From Aphanomyces cochlioides (lineage: Eukaryota > Oomycota > Saprolegniomycetes > Saprolegniales > Verrucalvaceae), in assembly GCA_019828595.1 (NCBI GenBank), contig JAHQRK010000003.1, positions 310,001-374,000 on the forward strand: a stretch of 64,000 bases of DNA, in the 5' to 3' direction. The notes under the pieces are model-generated. The model was not told the origin of the DNA. It made no database searches and saw only the letters and a list, made by a program, of their open reading frames with translations. The first letter of the stretch is position 1; each line of letters opens with the position of its first letter. Below, piece by piece: positions 1 through 10,220 of the stretch. A program made the translations under genes and the position numbers.

Positions 1-152
1 CGGCAGTTGCGGCACGATTCGATCGAGCAGATCAAATAGAATTCAGAATTTTAGTATCACTCGACCAGTATAATACTTTCGTGACTGGATGGTCGCGGTG
101 TTGGCCCCAACAACTTTATGAATCGTGCACCGAAATGATCCATACTATTGAG

Positions 153-795
153 TACTACACCATTTGCCGGTTTGGTTCGTTTAACTTGCGATATATTTCG
201 TATCACTTGCAATATATTTCGTATGACTTGCAATATATTTCGTATGACTTGCATTTAATTTCGTGGCCCGCGACGAAAATCGATTTATATTTCACATGAC
301 TTGCATTATATTTCATACCTCTTGCATTTAATTTCGTATTTTTTAGCTTATATTTCGTATCACGTGCATTTAATTTCGCAGAGAAGAGAAAAAGTCCATA
401 GAAAAACTAACAAAAAATTGTTATCGAACTCAATAGAAATTGATGGGACACTTCAATCGCCATATAAGTCAATGCGAGCATCAAGCAAGCTCAGCAGAGT
501 TCATATGCGGCTGCCCGTCGCAAATTCATAGTTCAAGCCAACACTGCAACACATGTGAAACTTCATATCTCAATAGGAGATTGAATATATACGAATTTAA
601 ATGCACGTGATACGAAATATAAGCTAAAAATACGAAATTAAATGCAAGAGGTATGAAATATAATGCAAGTCATGCGAAATATAAATCGATTTTCGTCGCG
701 AGCCACGAAATTAAATGCAAGTCATACGAAATATATTGCACGTGATACGAAATATATCGCAAGTTAAGCGAACTAAACCGGCAAATGGTGTAGTA
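153..795. repeat. Foldback element with long inverted repeats
   Basis: The left arm (about 153-378) and right arm (about 592-795) are near-perfect reverse complements separated by about 213 bp of unrelated sequence. The outer ends share tactacaccatttgccgg. Each arm is built from a roughly 21-bp unit of the type cttgcaatatatttcgtatg, with variants. The left arm carries one extra unit, which accounts for its greater length. The arms contain no credible coding sequence; open frames across them are repeat-encoded (recurring YISYDL). I saw no clear target-site duplication. Most likely a foldback transposon or MITE. Confidence 0.8.
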
Positions 796-1366
796 TAGCT
801 CAGGCTTGGAAGCCCCCTCTGAATGGGAATAATCCAATACGGAATTTAAGGCTTGCATGTGCTGAAGATGTATCAATGGAGTTGGTAAATCCCCTCCATC
901 TTGTGTACAGATGCTCTCGTGGGAATCTGCTCGGATGGAATCAATTTTTGATCAAGTCCAGGCATGTTTTTCAGTCGGAAGCAGAACATTCAATATAAAA
1001 TTTCGAAGTGTGCTATTTTAAAATGGACTCCACTGAACGAAATTGTGGGCACTAACTTTGAACCCTAAAAATCCTGCACACATGTAATGCCCCTACCGCT
1101 TAGAGAGTCTCTATCCGTTTTCGCTGCGGCACATAATTTGCATTACTCTAGAAGACTGTCATGGAATGTCTGATGTCCCTCCCGTTTTTATACTCCGTTA
1201 GTCTACCTGTATATTTTAATATTTCGAGTTGACTGTTTCTCAAAAGTTTCTCAACGTTGCACAGAACTTATACAACGAAACGGCCTATGATTGGACGATT
1301 TTATACTTGTAGTTTGTATACTGCGATGTAAGGGTGGCAAGTGTCGGCATCGTACAATTTCAGAAG
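796..1366. other. Spacer, no gene seen
   Basis: There is no supported gene between the foldback element and the SND3-ankyrin start codon. The last 100 bases presumably hold the promoter and 5' leader of that gene. I see no clear TATA element. Confidence 0.5.
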
Positions 1367-2422
1367 ATGGCGCCGCAGCAGCAGAGCCCGATGCGCATGT
1401 TCATCATGCTTCCCATGATGTATTTCATGTCTAAGATCGACTTTGAAGGCCCCTACATTCTTCTGGGAGCGCGCATGTCCTTTCTTTTCATGCAACTCCT
1501 CTCAGTGTTGCTCGGATTGTGGGCCAAGTCCAAGATTGAAGCCAAGCCTGACAATCGCAAGATTTACGTCCCAACGCCAAAGTCCCCCTTGGACACGAGC
1601 ACGCAAAATTCTCCATTGACAGAAACGACCTACCATGCTCATGAATTGGCCAAGGCCAAGGAATTTATCCAGCAAACGCTTATTGGTGCTTGCATTTCGG
1701 CGTTCATTCACTTCCAATTCGGTGTCAATCAAGTCGTTGTGATTCAATCGGTCATGGCCCCGTTGAATTTGTACGACAACGCGATCTTGAAGAAGCATAT
1801 CTTTGGTATTGGCGGACCTCGTTACTGGGATGAAAAACTCGAAGGAGAACCATTGGAAGTCGAACCACAACCTCATCCTGATGCTGTCGACGCTCCTGTC
1901 GAAGCCGACTCGTCGAAGAAGACGAAGGCCAAGAAAACACCAAACTATGCCGATGCCATTAAGCAAGCTTGGGACATGGGTGTTGAAGCTAACTTTGATC
2001 GTCTTTTGTCCACCTTGAAGAGCGAACCCTCCGCTATCACGACCAAGACGAGCGACGGTTGGACTGCTCTCATGGTCGCCTGCGGCAGTCCTGTGGATAC
2101 CGAAGATGTCATCAAAGACCTTTTGAAGAACGGTTGCCCCGTGCGTGAAGCCGACAATGACGGCTGGACTGCTTTGCATTGGAGCGCTTTCCATGGATGC
2201 CCTGAAGCTGCTCAAACGCTTTTGGCCAATGTGTCCAAGGAAGACGCCGACTTCTTGATTTCTGCCAAGGACTCGCAAGGCCGCACGCCTTCTGAAGTGG
2301 CGTCTGAAGAATCTAACGGCGATGTCGCTGAGATTTTGGCAACTGCCGCCAAGGACGACTCGGCGCTTCGCCAACGCAAGGCTGCCAAGAGCGAAGCGAC
2401 GCCAATCGACGACGTGGACTAA
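1367..2422 (+). CDS. SND3: SND3/Pho88-like ER targeting protein fused to ankyrin repeats
   Basis: The predicted protein has 351 aa and no intron. The start is the ATG at 1367 (MAPQQQSPMRM); an upstream GTG in the same frame is not a plausible eukaryotic start. Residues 1-160 match the Pho88/SND3 family: a hydrophobic start, the FMSKIDFEGPYILLGAR segment followed by a membrane span, KIE, a second hydrophobic hairpin (TLIGACISAFIHFQFGV), IQSVMAPL and a KKHIFG motif. Yeast SND3 is an ER membrane protein of the SRP-independent targeting pathway, first described as Pho88 in phosphate transport. After an acidic/lysine linker the second half has ankyrin repeats (DGWTALMVACGS, DGWTALHWSAFHG, DSQGRTPSEVA). 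Fungal Pho88 is about 190 aa and lacks ankyrins, so this is a C-terminal fusion, presumably cytosolic. It converges on the GON4-like gene, with 90 bp between stops. Confidence 0.72.
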   Translation: MAPQQQSPMRMFIMLPMMYFMSKIDFEGPYILLGARMSFLFMQLLSVLLGLWAKSKIEAKPDNRKIYVPTPKSPLDTSTQNSPLTETTYHAHELAKAKEFIQQTLIGACISAFIHFQFGVNQVVVIQSVMAPLNLYDNAILKKHIFGIGGPRYWDEKLEGEPLEVEPQPHPDAVDAPVEADSSKKTKAKKTPNYADAIKQAWDMGVEANFDRLLSTLKSEPSAITTKTSDGWTALMVACGSPVDTEDVIKDLLKNGCPVREADNDGWTALHWSAFHGCPEAAQTLLANVSKEDADFLISAKDSQGRTPSEVASEESNGDVAEILATAAKDDSALRQRKAAKSEATPIDDVD

Positions 2423-2512
2423 GCTCGCAAACAAATTGTTGCATATGGATAGAGGCACTAGTAACACCAACAAGGAACACTTTGGATTTCAAATGGTCTC
2501 GTTGTAAATAAG

Positions 2513-4758
2513 TTAAAAGTGACCAAAGTCACCGTCGTCGGCCCGGCTTGACATGCGCTTTTGTAGCAATTCCAGTCGCGTAAGGGGTACTTTCATTGGG
2601 GGCGACGGCAGCAGCACTTGATTGTTCGGCTCCTCTTCATCAGAGCTTGGTAACAATTCCTCACATTCAAAGTCATCGTCGTCATCGTTGCTGTAGCTAT
2701 CGTCGACAAGCTCTTCGACTTCGATCGCGTCGGTTGAATAGCGGCTTGTCATAGTAGGTAAGCCACTGATGCGGCGCTCTAATGCCGCCAGGGTTCGCAT
2801 GGCTTTTTCGCTAGTATGGGGGCCATTCAAATGGTTCAACCTCAACGTAGGTTCGACTGGGTTGGGAGTTGGCGGCGCAGATGAATCGCCCACGTCGTCT
2901 TCTTCAGACGATATGAGCTCCTCTTGTTCATATTCGCTATCCTCGTCATCGTCACACTCTGAGAGGAAGCTCGTCCATGACATTTCGGCCAAAGCCTCTT
3001 CGCGCTTTGTGGTTTTCACCCGCCATGGCCAATTGTGCTCGCAAGTATTCTCGAGCAAGTAGGAAGGATGCAATAGTGCCCATGGTGTGTAGAAGAGCGC
3101 AGGATGGAGATGCTTGTCGCTGCATCTACAAGTTCAAATGAGAATGAAATGGACTATGAAAGCTCGAACTCTGGTGGCGCATTAGTTGTCGTGGCTTTTC
3201 GTTCGCGTGCTTCCTCTTGCTCGATCAATTCTTGCTCCTCTTTCTCCTTCTGCTTGTGCTCCAAGTAGAGCTTTAACCGCTCTGCCTGTTGCTCTTCCTC
3301 ATTCAGCGATTCATCCACTTCAAAGTCGGGCATGTCTGCCATAAGTCGTGCCCATTTCTTTCGAATTTCGCTTCTACATTTGCGCATGAAAGCAGCGTCG
3401 TGGATGAAATATACCGTGTTCGATGTGGTAGATGAAAGTGCGCAAGCTTGGCAAAGCGATTCCGCTCGCCTTCCGGAAAAGAAGCCATTCCTCGTAGCAT
3501 ACGAAGCTCCTCTTCAATCAGCCATGGAATCTTCTCGCGCGGTAAGACGTTCTCAAAAAAGTCTTTCACCGGGTTTTCAGGAGCCTTGGCACTTGTCAAG
3601 AATCGATATCTGTGTGATGAAGTTAGTTCCTGGTACCAAGGTTCACGTAGACGTACCGAGTTCGCAATTGCTCTTGAGTCTTCATCGGCAAAAACTGTTT
3701 TTGAATCGCTAGCCAGTTGATCTTTGGGCTACATTGCTTCACGCCATGGACGAGCAGACGGTCTTCACTTGCTGTAAACTTAGCGTCTTCAGCTTTTGCT
3801 GGATTTGTCAAATGGTAGTCAACTGCTCCCAAGTGAGTTGTCAATGTGTTGATGGAGAGGTCTTCCAGCGAGCGATTGATGCCGTGGATTTCATACATGC
3901 TTGGGTTTACGATGGCAGTATGTGCGGCACTGAAAGAACGCGTTACTCGCCTTGCATTGATCGAGGAGCTTATCTCGGTGGTGTTGCTTGTTGCAGTTGG
4001 CATTGTGTCTGGGCGAAGTTTTCGCACCACAGACTCCTTCCACTGCCGTACAGCTTCACCACGCCGCTGAAGATCTTTCAGCATGGCCTCTGTTTCAGCT
4101 GAAGGCGACAGGAGCATACTTTGACAAAGAAGTTGGAAGTGCTTGTGCATTTGCGATGCCAAATGAGCCATTTGCTGCTGGGTCAATGAGCCTTTCAAAT
4201 GTGCACCAGGTTGTATTGACACATACGTCGATGTTTTGGCCGCGGATGGCAGCGCAGTAGTTGACGACGCTGCTGCAGCTGTTGTGTCTGGCAATTTAAC
4301 GTTGGAGGAGTCCCACAATAGACCAGAAAGTTCAGACTTTGGGATATCCTCTGTATCGACAACATCGTCTTCATCACCTTCGTCATCGTCTTCAAGAGGT
4401 TGATACTCGTCGTCTTCCTCTGACAAAAAGCTAAGCTCGTCTTCTGCGTCTACATTAGGCAGCAACGACATCAAGAAGCGTCGATAGTTTTCCTCTTCTT
4501 CAATCACTTCCATGTCCAATCCAAGGTACGACGGGTCATCGTCCAAGAAACTCTCGAGTTGTTCAATATCCACATCTACAAGTGACACCTTGGCTCCAAC
4601 TTAACATTCATTGTTTAGCAGGATGCCTTACCTTTGTCCGCGTTCGCGATGCAATGGACTCCTTTTCGGTCCCCGATGGCGCCAATTGCGTTGCGGGGAT
4701 CATCTCGAACTGAAAGTTGGCTTTATTCGGACTTTACCGGATTGGAATCTGGCGCCAT
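2513..4758 (-). CDS. GON4L: GON4-like nuclear protein with SANT/Myb domain
   Basis: Predicted at about 680 aa from six exons: 4758-4738, 4709-4632, 4588-3657, 3609-3415, 3373-3170 and 3125-2513. Introns are 28, 43, 47, 41 and 44 nt. The last intron has an alternative (3154-3120) that also keeps frame. The protein is rich in acidic stretches (DDDEDSEYEQEE; SNDDDDDFECEE). The middle contains a SANT/Myb-like segment, FTASEDRLLVHG followed by NWLAIQKQFLPMKTQEQL and RTRY, whose end crosses the third intron. The early segment RTRTKVSLVDVDIEQLESFL and the overall order resemble GON4L/YARP transcriptional regulators. The start was chosen at the ATG nearest the first good splice donor; an in-frame ATG at 4947 would add 63 residues. 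Family assignment is from motif memory and moderate. Confidence 0.6.
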
Positions 4759-5772
4759 TTTCAAATTTTCTTTGTCAACAAGGAACGAGTGTCTGCGCGG
4801 CCCAGAGGGAATTCGTGGCTTTAAAACAATGAGCTGCGTTGGATGCTCGGCTTGGTGTAGGAATGATAGAAGATGAAGGAATGAAGAGTCACTCAGAAGC
4901 AGGCTCCATGAACAATACCGTCGCAATGGGTCTTGCAGGCTCACCATGGTAGAATGAAGAGCGCGTGGTGCTTGCAGTCCTCATCGATAGCTACCATACC
5001 AGAGATCGCGAACATTACGCCATTTCAACAAGCATACACGAGGTACAGAGAGTATTGTTATTGTGGACAACTCGTAGTAGAACCCGGCAAAATGAAACAC
5101 GAAGCCGGTGTTTTCTCCAACTCTCAGCTTCTAATGCGACTGACGCAATGCACACAACGATCGATTGTGAATGAAACATACCAGAGAGAATATATGGCAT
5201 TGACGCCCAAGTTTTTTACAATTTGTCATTGAGCAGCACTTTGTGCAGGTCTGACAATCAAGCGCTCATAACAGTTCGTAACTCCAACGAGACACAGTTT
5301 GCAAGATTTACCCGACTCTTTCGCTCTAGCTTGTCTTTTGAGTCATTCACGCGCTCAGAAAGTCATCAAGTTCGACTGTTCTCTTCCCAATAGCTCGAGC
5401 AATTGTGGATTGTCGACCAGGATGCCAGAATCCCTGGTGCTCGCACGTGAGTGTGTTTTCTCAAGGAAACATCCTTCTACAGTATTCCAGCAAATCCCAC
5501 AGCCACCGACAATCCTGGCAATTGTCAACTTGCGGCCACTATGTCAGCTACGCTGAGATTCAAAGGCACTCTTGGAGACCACCACAACGCTCCAGTGGCA
5601 TTCCCGGTGCTCTTGCTGTCAATAGCATCTCAATTGTCAAGCAAGAGTCACCTTTCTTTTGTGTGCATGATCGTTGTATCATTGGATAAGTTGCACGTGT
5701 CATGGGCCAATCCTGGGCCAGTAGGAACCGGAATGGTGGTCTCTCATTCGAGGGTGTGGAAACTTCAAAATC
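4759..5772. other. Intergenic, about 1 kb, no gene seen
   Basis: This lies between the divergent GON4-like and lipase genes. Several 60-140 residue open frames exist, but none has recognisable domains, splice-consistent neighbours or a convincing start. It presumably holds both promoters. Confidence 0.5.
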
Positions 5773-8311
5773 ATGCTGCGCCATGCTCTGCGCCGTCGAT
5801 TAGCCCAAGCGGCGTCGCCAGTCTCTCGGCAAACTCCCCACGAAGATCTCCTGATGATGCTAAAGACGATTGCTGACGCTACTCCAACGTCTCTCATCAA
5901 GTTTACTTCGGCCGACTGGCTGGTTCGTCTCATAGTCCTTGCGAGACACAATTCATCCCGTCCAAGTGCCATCGCTTCTTCAAAACGACAAGCGTCACCT
6001 CACATTCAATACAAGACACTACATGAACACATCGACTTTATGAATGATTTGCGCTACTATATACGAGTGTGCGATGCCACGTATTCGTTATCGGAACAAC
6101 GGTTCATGAAGAACAGTTTGTTGGCACAGCGAAATGTAACTATGCTACAATCGCATGAAGGCGGTGTATTTGCACCAAAATATTATCTTTATGTTGACCA
6201 CGACAAGCAAGCAGTCGTGCTCGTTGTACGAGGAACCGCGAGCATCCAAGATTTCGTCACAGATATGTGCATGATCCCCGAACCTTTCCAATCTGGATAC
6301 GGCAAGCCAAAACCTAAGAAAATCCTTTTTCATTGCAACTATTGATGTAGGTCATCGTGGTATCGTACACGCTGCACATTGGCTTGATTGGAAACTACGC
6401 GATCAAATGCTTCAACTTGCTGAGGAATACCCGACTTACGACGTCCGCCTCACTGGTCACAGTCTTGGTGCAGGCACAGCGGCTCTCGTGGCGCATATAT
6501 GGGCCCCTGTTATGCCAAGAATGCACTGTCTTGTCTTTGCTCCGCCTGCATGTCTGACTCTGGACCTTGCTCAAGCCTGTGAGCCGCATGTGACGTCAGT
6601 CATCTTGGGCGATGACTGCGTACCACGACTAAGTGGTAAAAATCTCATCCACTTGATAGACAAGGTACATTAAAGAACATATATTGCCCCCAAGACGCTG
6701 ACCTGGACGAATAGGTGGAGCAGTTCGACATGTCGGCAGCCGTTAAATTGATGATGGCAGAAGAATTGGAAGCAAAAGCTAAACAAACACAGGAATCTGC
6801 CAGTGTGAAACAGCTACGAGAAGCAATTAATCGCGTCGAAGATATTAAAAAGGTATATTCTATGCGATGATTCAAAAGCTTACATGACGTATATGTATAG
6901 ACCGCTTCGGAGGTTTTCGATGATTCGAAATACAAAATAATTGACATCAAACGTAGAAATTATCGTCGCTTTCTCCTTCAGTTAAAATCGAGGCGAGTTG
7001 GCTGGATGAGCAGCCAATTGCCGCCAAACTAAAGCAATTGTGGGAGCAAGTGGACAAACGTTTGGTGAGTTGTGGAAGACAATACATCAATCATCTATCA
7101 TTGACAGGAACTACCGCCAACACCCTGGCCAAAAGCGGACAAAAGTTGGCTCAACGACAAACCATTCGCGGCAGAGCTCAAAGAGTTATGGGATCAAGTT
7201 GAAAATCACTTGGTATCTTATCTAGCATCGAAAAAATAATCAAATTGTTTTGCAGGAACGAACGCAACAATTTTTAGCCCTGGAGCCCAAACAATTACTT
7301 GGAGCGTGGCCTTTCAAAACAAATGAAAAAGAACAAATGGAGTGGCGTCAACGTGTGGACTTTGTGAAGTCCATGCCCGACAGTTTAGATTCGAAACGTA
7401 GGCCTCTGTGTGAAGGTCATCATTCTTATTTATTCATCCTAGAACTTTTGTCGTTGTGGGGAAAACTCGACATCAATGTCGTGGCTGTCGAAGGCTTGCT
7501 ACGATTTGTCAATTCACCTGAGCGGAAGATTCAACTCATCAATCAAATAGAAGGGCTTTTGCAGGAAATTTCGACTGGACGATCCAAGTTTTCGAATTGT
7601 TTGTTCACCTTTTGTCTCTCTCTAATCTCGAGGTTTCTAGTGGCACCTGTGTTGGAGCCTGTCTCCAATCGCCTGTACGAATTGCTCATGACTACCAAAC
7701 ACGCTTTGCAGCAAACTAATATTGAGATTCCAATGACCAACAGGTACAACAAGACAAGTTCATTACCCTAATCAGTAATCCAGCTTTAAATCTGAGAGAA
7801 CTCTACCTCCAGTCAAAAAGTATGATACCTGTGCTATATATGTCTAACGCTCAAATAGAAAAGAGACGCGCTCATCCAAGATCTTGGAAGATAAAATCCT
7901 GTCGATGGTGGATGGAATCTGCGAGGAATTGCGACGGGAAACAGATTCCATATTGAAAATGGGTTCTGGAGGGTACGTAGCAGTGTACGAACAGCATCAA
8001 ACAATACAAATATGCCTCTAGAGAAAAAATCACCGATGGCGATGCTGAGCTGAATGAATTGATGGGAGCTGCTCCAGTCTACCCACCAGGAACAGTGTAC
8101 ATCTTGGACAGAGTATGGTTTGATCAAATTCACAATTTAATTCCTGCCGTAGACTTCTGACGGAACAGCTTTAGGTCACGTTCCCCACGTTGACGAGCAT
8201 TTCAACGAGATCATTGTTTCGAACGACATGATCATTGATCATTTGAGCTCAACTTACGACGAAGTCATTATCGAAATGACGAAGACACTCGAGGATAAAA
8301 AGCAGTCATAG
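5773..8311 (+). CDS. Class 3 (diacylglycerol-type) lipase with C-terminal extension
   Basis: Eleven exons joined by hand give 703 aa: 5773-6301, 6351-6664, 6715-6852, 6901-6952, 6982-7064, 7108-7212, 7256-7743, 7776-7819, 7864-7972, 8022-8112 and 8153-8311. A further in-frame 42-nt intron at 7599-7640 is possible. Class 3 lipase signatures are VVLVVRGTASIQDFVTD, then HRGIVHAAHWL, then the nucleophile elbow VRLTGHSLGAGTAALVAH (catalytic Ser). VILGDDCVPRLS probably carries the Asp. The C-terminal block PVYPPGTVYILDR ... HVDEHFNEIIVS ... MIIDHL matches the end of DAG-lipase-like proteins, where the catalytic His lies. An insertion of about 350 residues separates the two. The family hydrolyses acylglycerols at membranes. 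Intron 1 is GC-AG (6302-6350). Two adjacent exons encode similar segments, SWLDEQPIAAKLKQLWEQV and SWLNDKPFAAELKELWDQV. Confidence 0.85.
6302..6350 (+). other. GC-AG intron in the lipase gene
   Basis: The donor is tacg|gcaagc and the acceptor is gatgtag|gtcatc. No GT lies in the right place, and removal of these 49 nt joins GYG to HRGIVHAA, the expected lipase order. The intron contains an in-frame stop, so retention would truncate the protein before the catalytic serine. Confidence 0.75.
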
Positions 8312-8583
8312 ATTGTACAAAATAAAAATAAAATAACTTCCTCCAGTTTCCATATTTGGTCAAAGCTGTCTTCGTCGTCTATTCACAAGTCACTGTCATG
8401 ACCACAGATTGAAACATGCATGTTCCAGGTAGATTTGGTTAGTTTTGCATCGACCTGCATCCTCATTATCATGGAAATAGTGAAGATATAAAGCAACATC
8501 AAATTATCACTGAATGCTCGATGAGGCTATCGGCTTCGGCCAAAACGTGCAACTTTGTCTCGCTCATTTAGCCAAACAATCGT

Positions 8584-9609
8584 TCAACTCGATCTGTCAT
8601 CTGGTTTCTGCTGGCGACGAGCAGTGCGTGGCTTCACAATTTTCCTTCCTGAGACGTCAGGGGCATCCCATGAGCAGCATGCACACTGTCGCGACTTGAG
8701 GAATTGTATCATGACTACCTGACGCATAGCCGTTGCCTTCTCCAGCGCCTTTTTCACGCATCCTTTTTCTGACTTTTCCAAGCAAAACTGAACAATGTCC
8801 ATTTGACCACCTCCAGCCGCGGCAACCAGCGCTCCATCGATGCTACTGTCATCACCAGATTCTTCGATCAAATAGTCCACAAGCGACAGAAAACCGTTTG
8901 CGGCAGCGTTCTCGACGGCATTGATCGAAAATCCTTCATCTCGATTGTCCAGCAGGAATCTAATTACTTCTTCATGGCCAAACTCGGCAGCATAATCCAC
9001 GGCTCGGAATGTACACCCTTGAGCCGAATGCTCATGGAGCCACTTCACAACTTCCAAGTGTCCATTTCGAGCTGCATCATCCATCGTGAATGTCGAGCAG
9101 CCTCCATAACCTTTTTCGACAAAGAATTTGACCACAGGAACTTGACCATAGCATGCAGCCAAGTCAATTAGAGGCACCAACATGGACTTGAAGTCTTTTC
9201 GCTGATGGAGTACTTCCAGCACATCCAATCGGCCATGGACGATAGCATCCACAACAATGACACCAGGTTGGGTCTCAATATTGCGGAAATACTTACCCAA
9301 GCGGGAAACGCCGTACTGGTCATACCAACGATCAAAGAAGGGGCGAGCCTTTTCAGGATATCCCTGTCGAATGTATCGTTGTGTCGTTGCTCGACGTGTC
9401 TTCATGGACGAGATCATATCGTCGTTGGTTGTTGCATTTGTGGTAATGTTCAGCTTTGAGAAACCCTTTCCCGGGATTTCTTCCATGAAAGTACCACAGA
9501 AAAAAGACGGAAGTGCTTCAAATGGAGCAAGGTCAGTGTATTGTCCAGGTTGGAAGGCTGCAATCGTTTCCATCGTCTCCTGGGACGTCAGCACGGCAAG
9601 GAACGCCAT
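8584..9609 (-). CDS. Ankyrin-repeat protein
   Basis: Single exon, 341 aa, ATG at 9609. About 90 N-terminal residues have no recognised domain. They are followed by at least five ankyrin-type repeats between about residues 115 and 300 (HGRLDVLEVLHQR, YGQVPVVKFFVEKGY, NGHLEVVKWLHEH, FGHEEVIRFLLDN, NGFLSLVDYLIEE, GGQMDIVQFCLEK). This degenerate repeat style (HLEVVKWLHEH...GCT) is very common in oomycete ankyrin families. The C terminus is basic. It probably mediates protein-protein contacts; the partner is unknown. It converges on the lipase gene, with 272 bp between stops. Confidence 0.85.
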   Translation of the reverse strand: MAFLAVLTSQETMETIAAFQPGQYTDLAPFEALPSFFCGTFMEEIPGKGFSKLNITTNATTNDDMISSMKTRRATTQRYIRQGYPEKARPFFDRWYDQYGVSRLGKYFRNIETQPGVIVVDAIVHGRLDVLEVLHQRKDFKSMLVPLIDLAACYGQVPVVKFFVEKGYGGCSTFTMDDAARNGHLEVVKWLHEHSAQGCTFRAVDYAAEFGHEEVIRFLLDNRDEGFSINAVENAAANGFLSLVDYLIEESGDDSSIDGALVAAAGGGQMDIVQFCLEKSEKGCVKKALEKATAMRQVVMIQFLKSRQCACCSWDAPDVSGRKIVKPRTARRQQKPDDRSS

Positions 9610-10220
9610 CTTTCAATCAAATTCAAATCCAAAATTGAGATTGCGAATGCATGTCGTCAGCCTTCACTCACAACGGCAAAGTGAACGTCAAAGTGGACAA
9701 GAACGCATGTCAAGCTCAAGTCTGGTCAGGAACATGCAATACACTCCTTTGAAGTGTCTGCCCGATCTGTCCTCACTGAGAGATAGTGCAGCCTCCATGA
9801 AAGTTTACGTGGGCCCCAAGATGAAGGCTTTGCGAGGTTCTTCAAGTTTGTGTCGAGACATCGTGCGAATATCGTCAAGTGTGCAAAGAAAGCTTGCAGT
9901 GTGGGACGGTGGATCTGAAGGTTAGGTTGTATCGGAAGAGGCCACGTGGACTTGAGCATCTAAAGCAAGATCCGTTTGAATGCATTCTTTCAAACCAACG
10001 ATGACGTGCCATTTTTCATTGTGCGAAATCGAGCAATGGGCAACAAACAATGGATTGCGGTGTATTCCGTGCTGCAATTCCACCTCCTGTCCCAAGCACT
10101 TGTGATCGAGAGGTACAATTTGACATGGATATCTTCTTAACCTGTATGTAGTCCGTGTTGTCATGTAGCTGGTCACACGTACGCCAAGCAATTCTACATC
10201 GCTGAAGATTTTTTGCTAGA
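9610..10220. other. Unresolved region between ankyrin gene and PA-domain sequence
   Basis: Frames on both strands look protein-like but no consistent model could be built. On the plus strand an ATG at 9654 starts MSSAFTHNGKVNVKVDKNAC, and a segment DCGVFRAAIPPPVPSTCDRE lies near 10050. On the minus strand FSDVELLGVRVTSYMTTRT is open near 10200. The plus-strand pieces may be upstream exons of the PA-domain gene. Confidence 0.3.

Noticed and set aside
1502..2473. 323-codon open frame antisense to the SND3-ankyrin gene
   Set aside because: No domain, and it mirrors the codon bias of the well-supported plus-strand gene.
5451..5876. 141-codon frame upstream of the lipase
   Set aside because: Overlaps the lipase start in another frame, with no motif or splice context.
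9257..9925. 222-codon plus-strand frame across the ankyrin gene start
   Set aside because: Mostly antisense to clear ankyrin repeats; no domain. Only its end (after 9654) was kept as possible upstream exon material.
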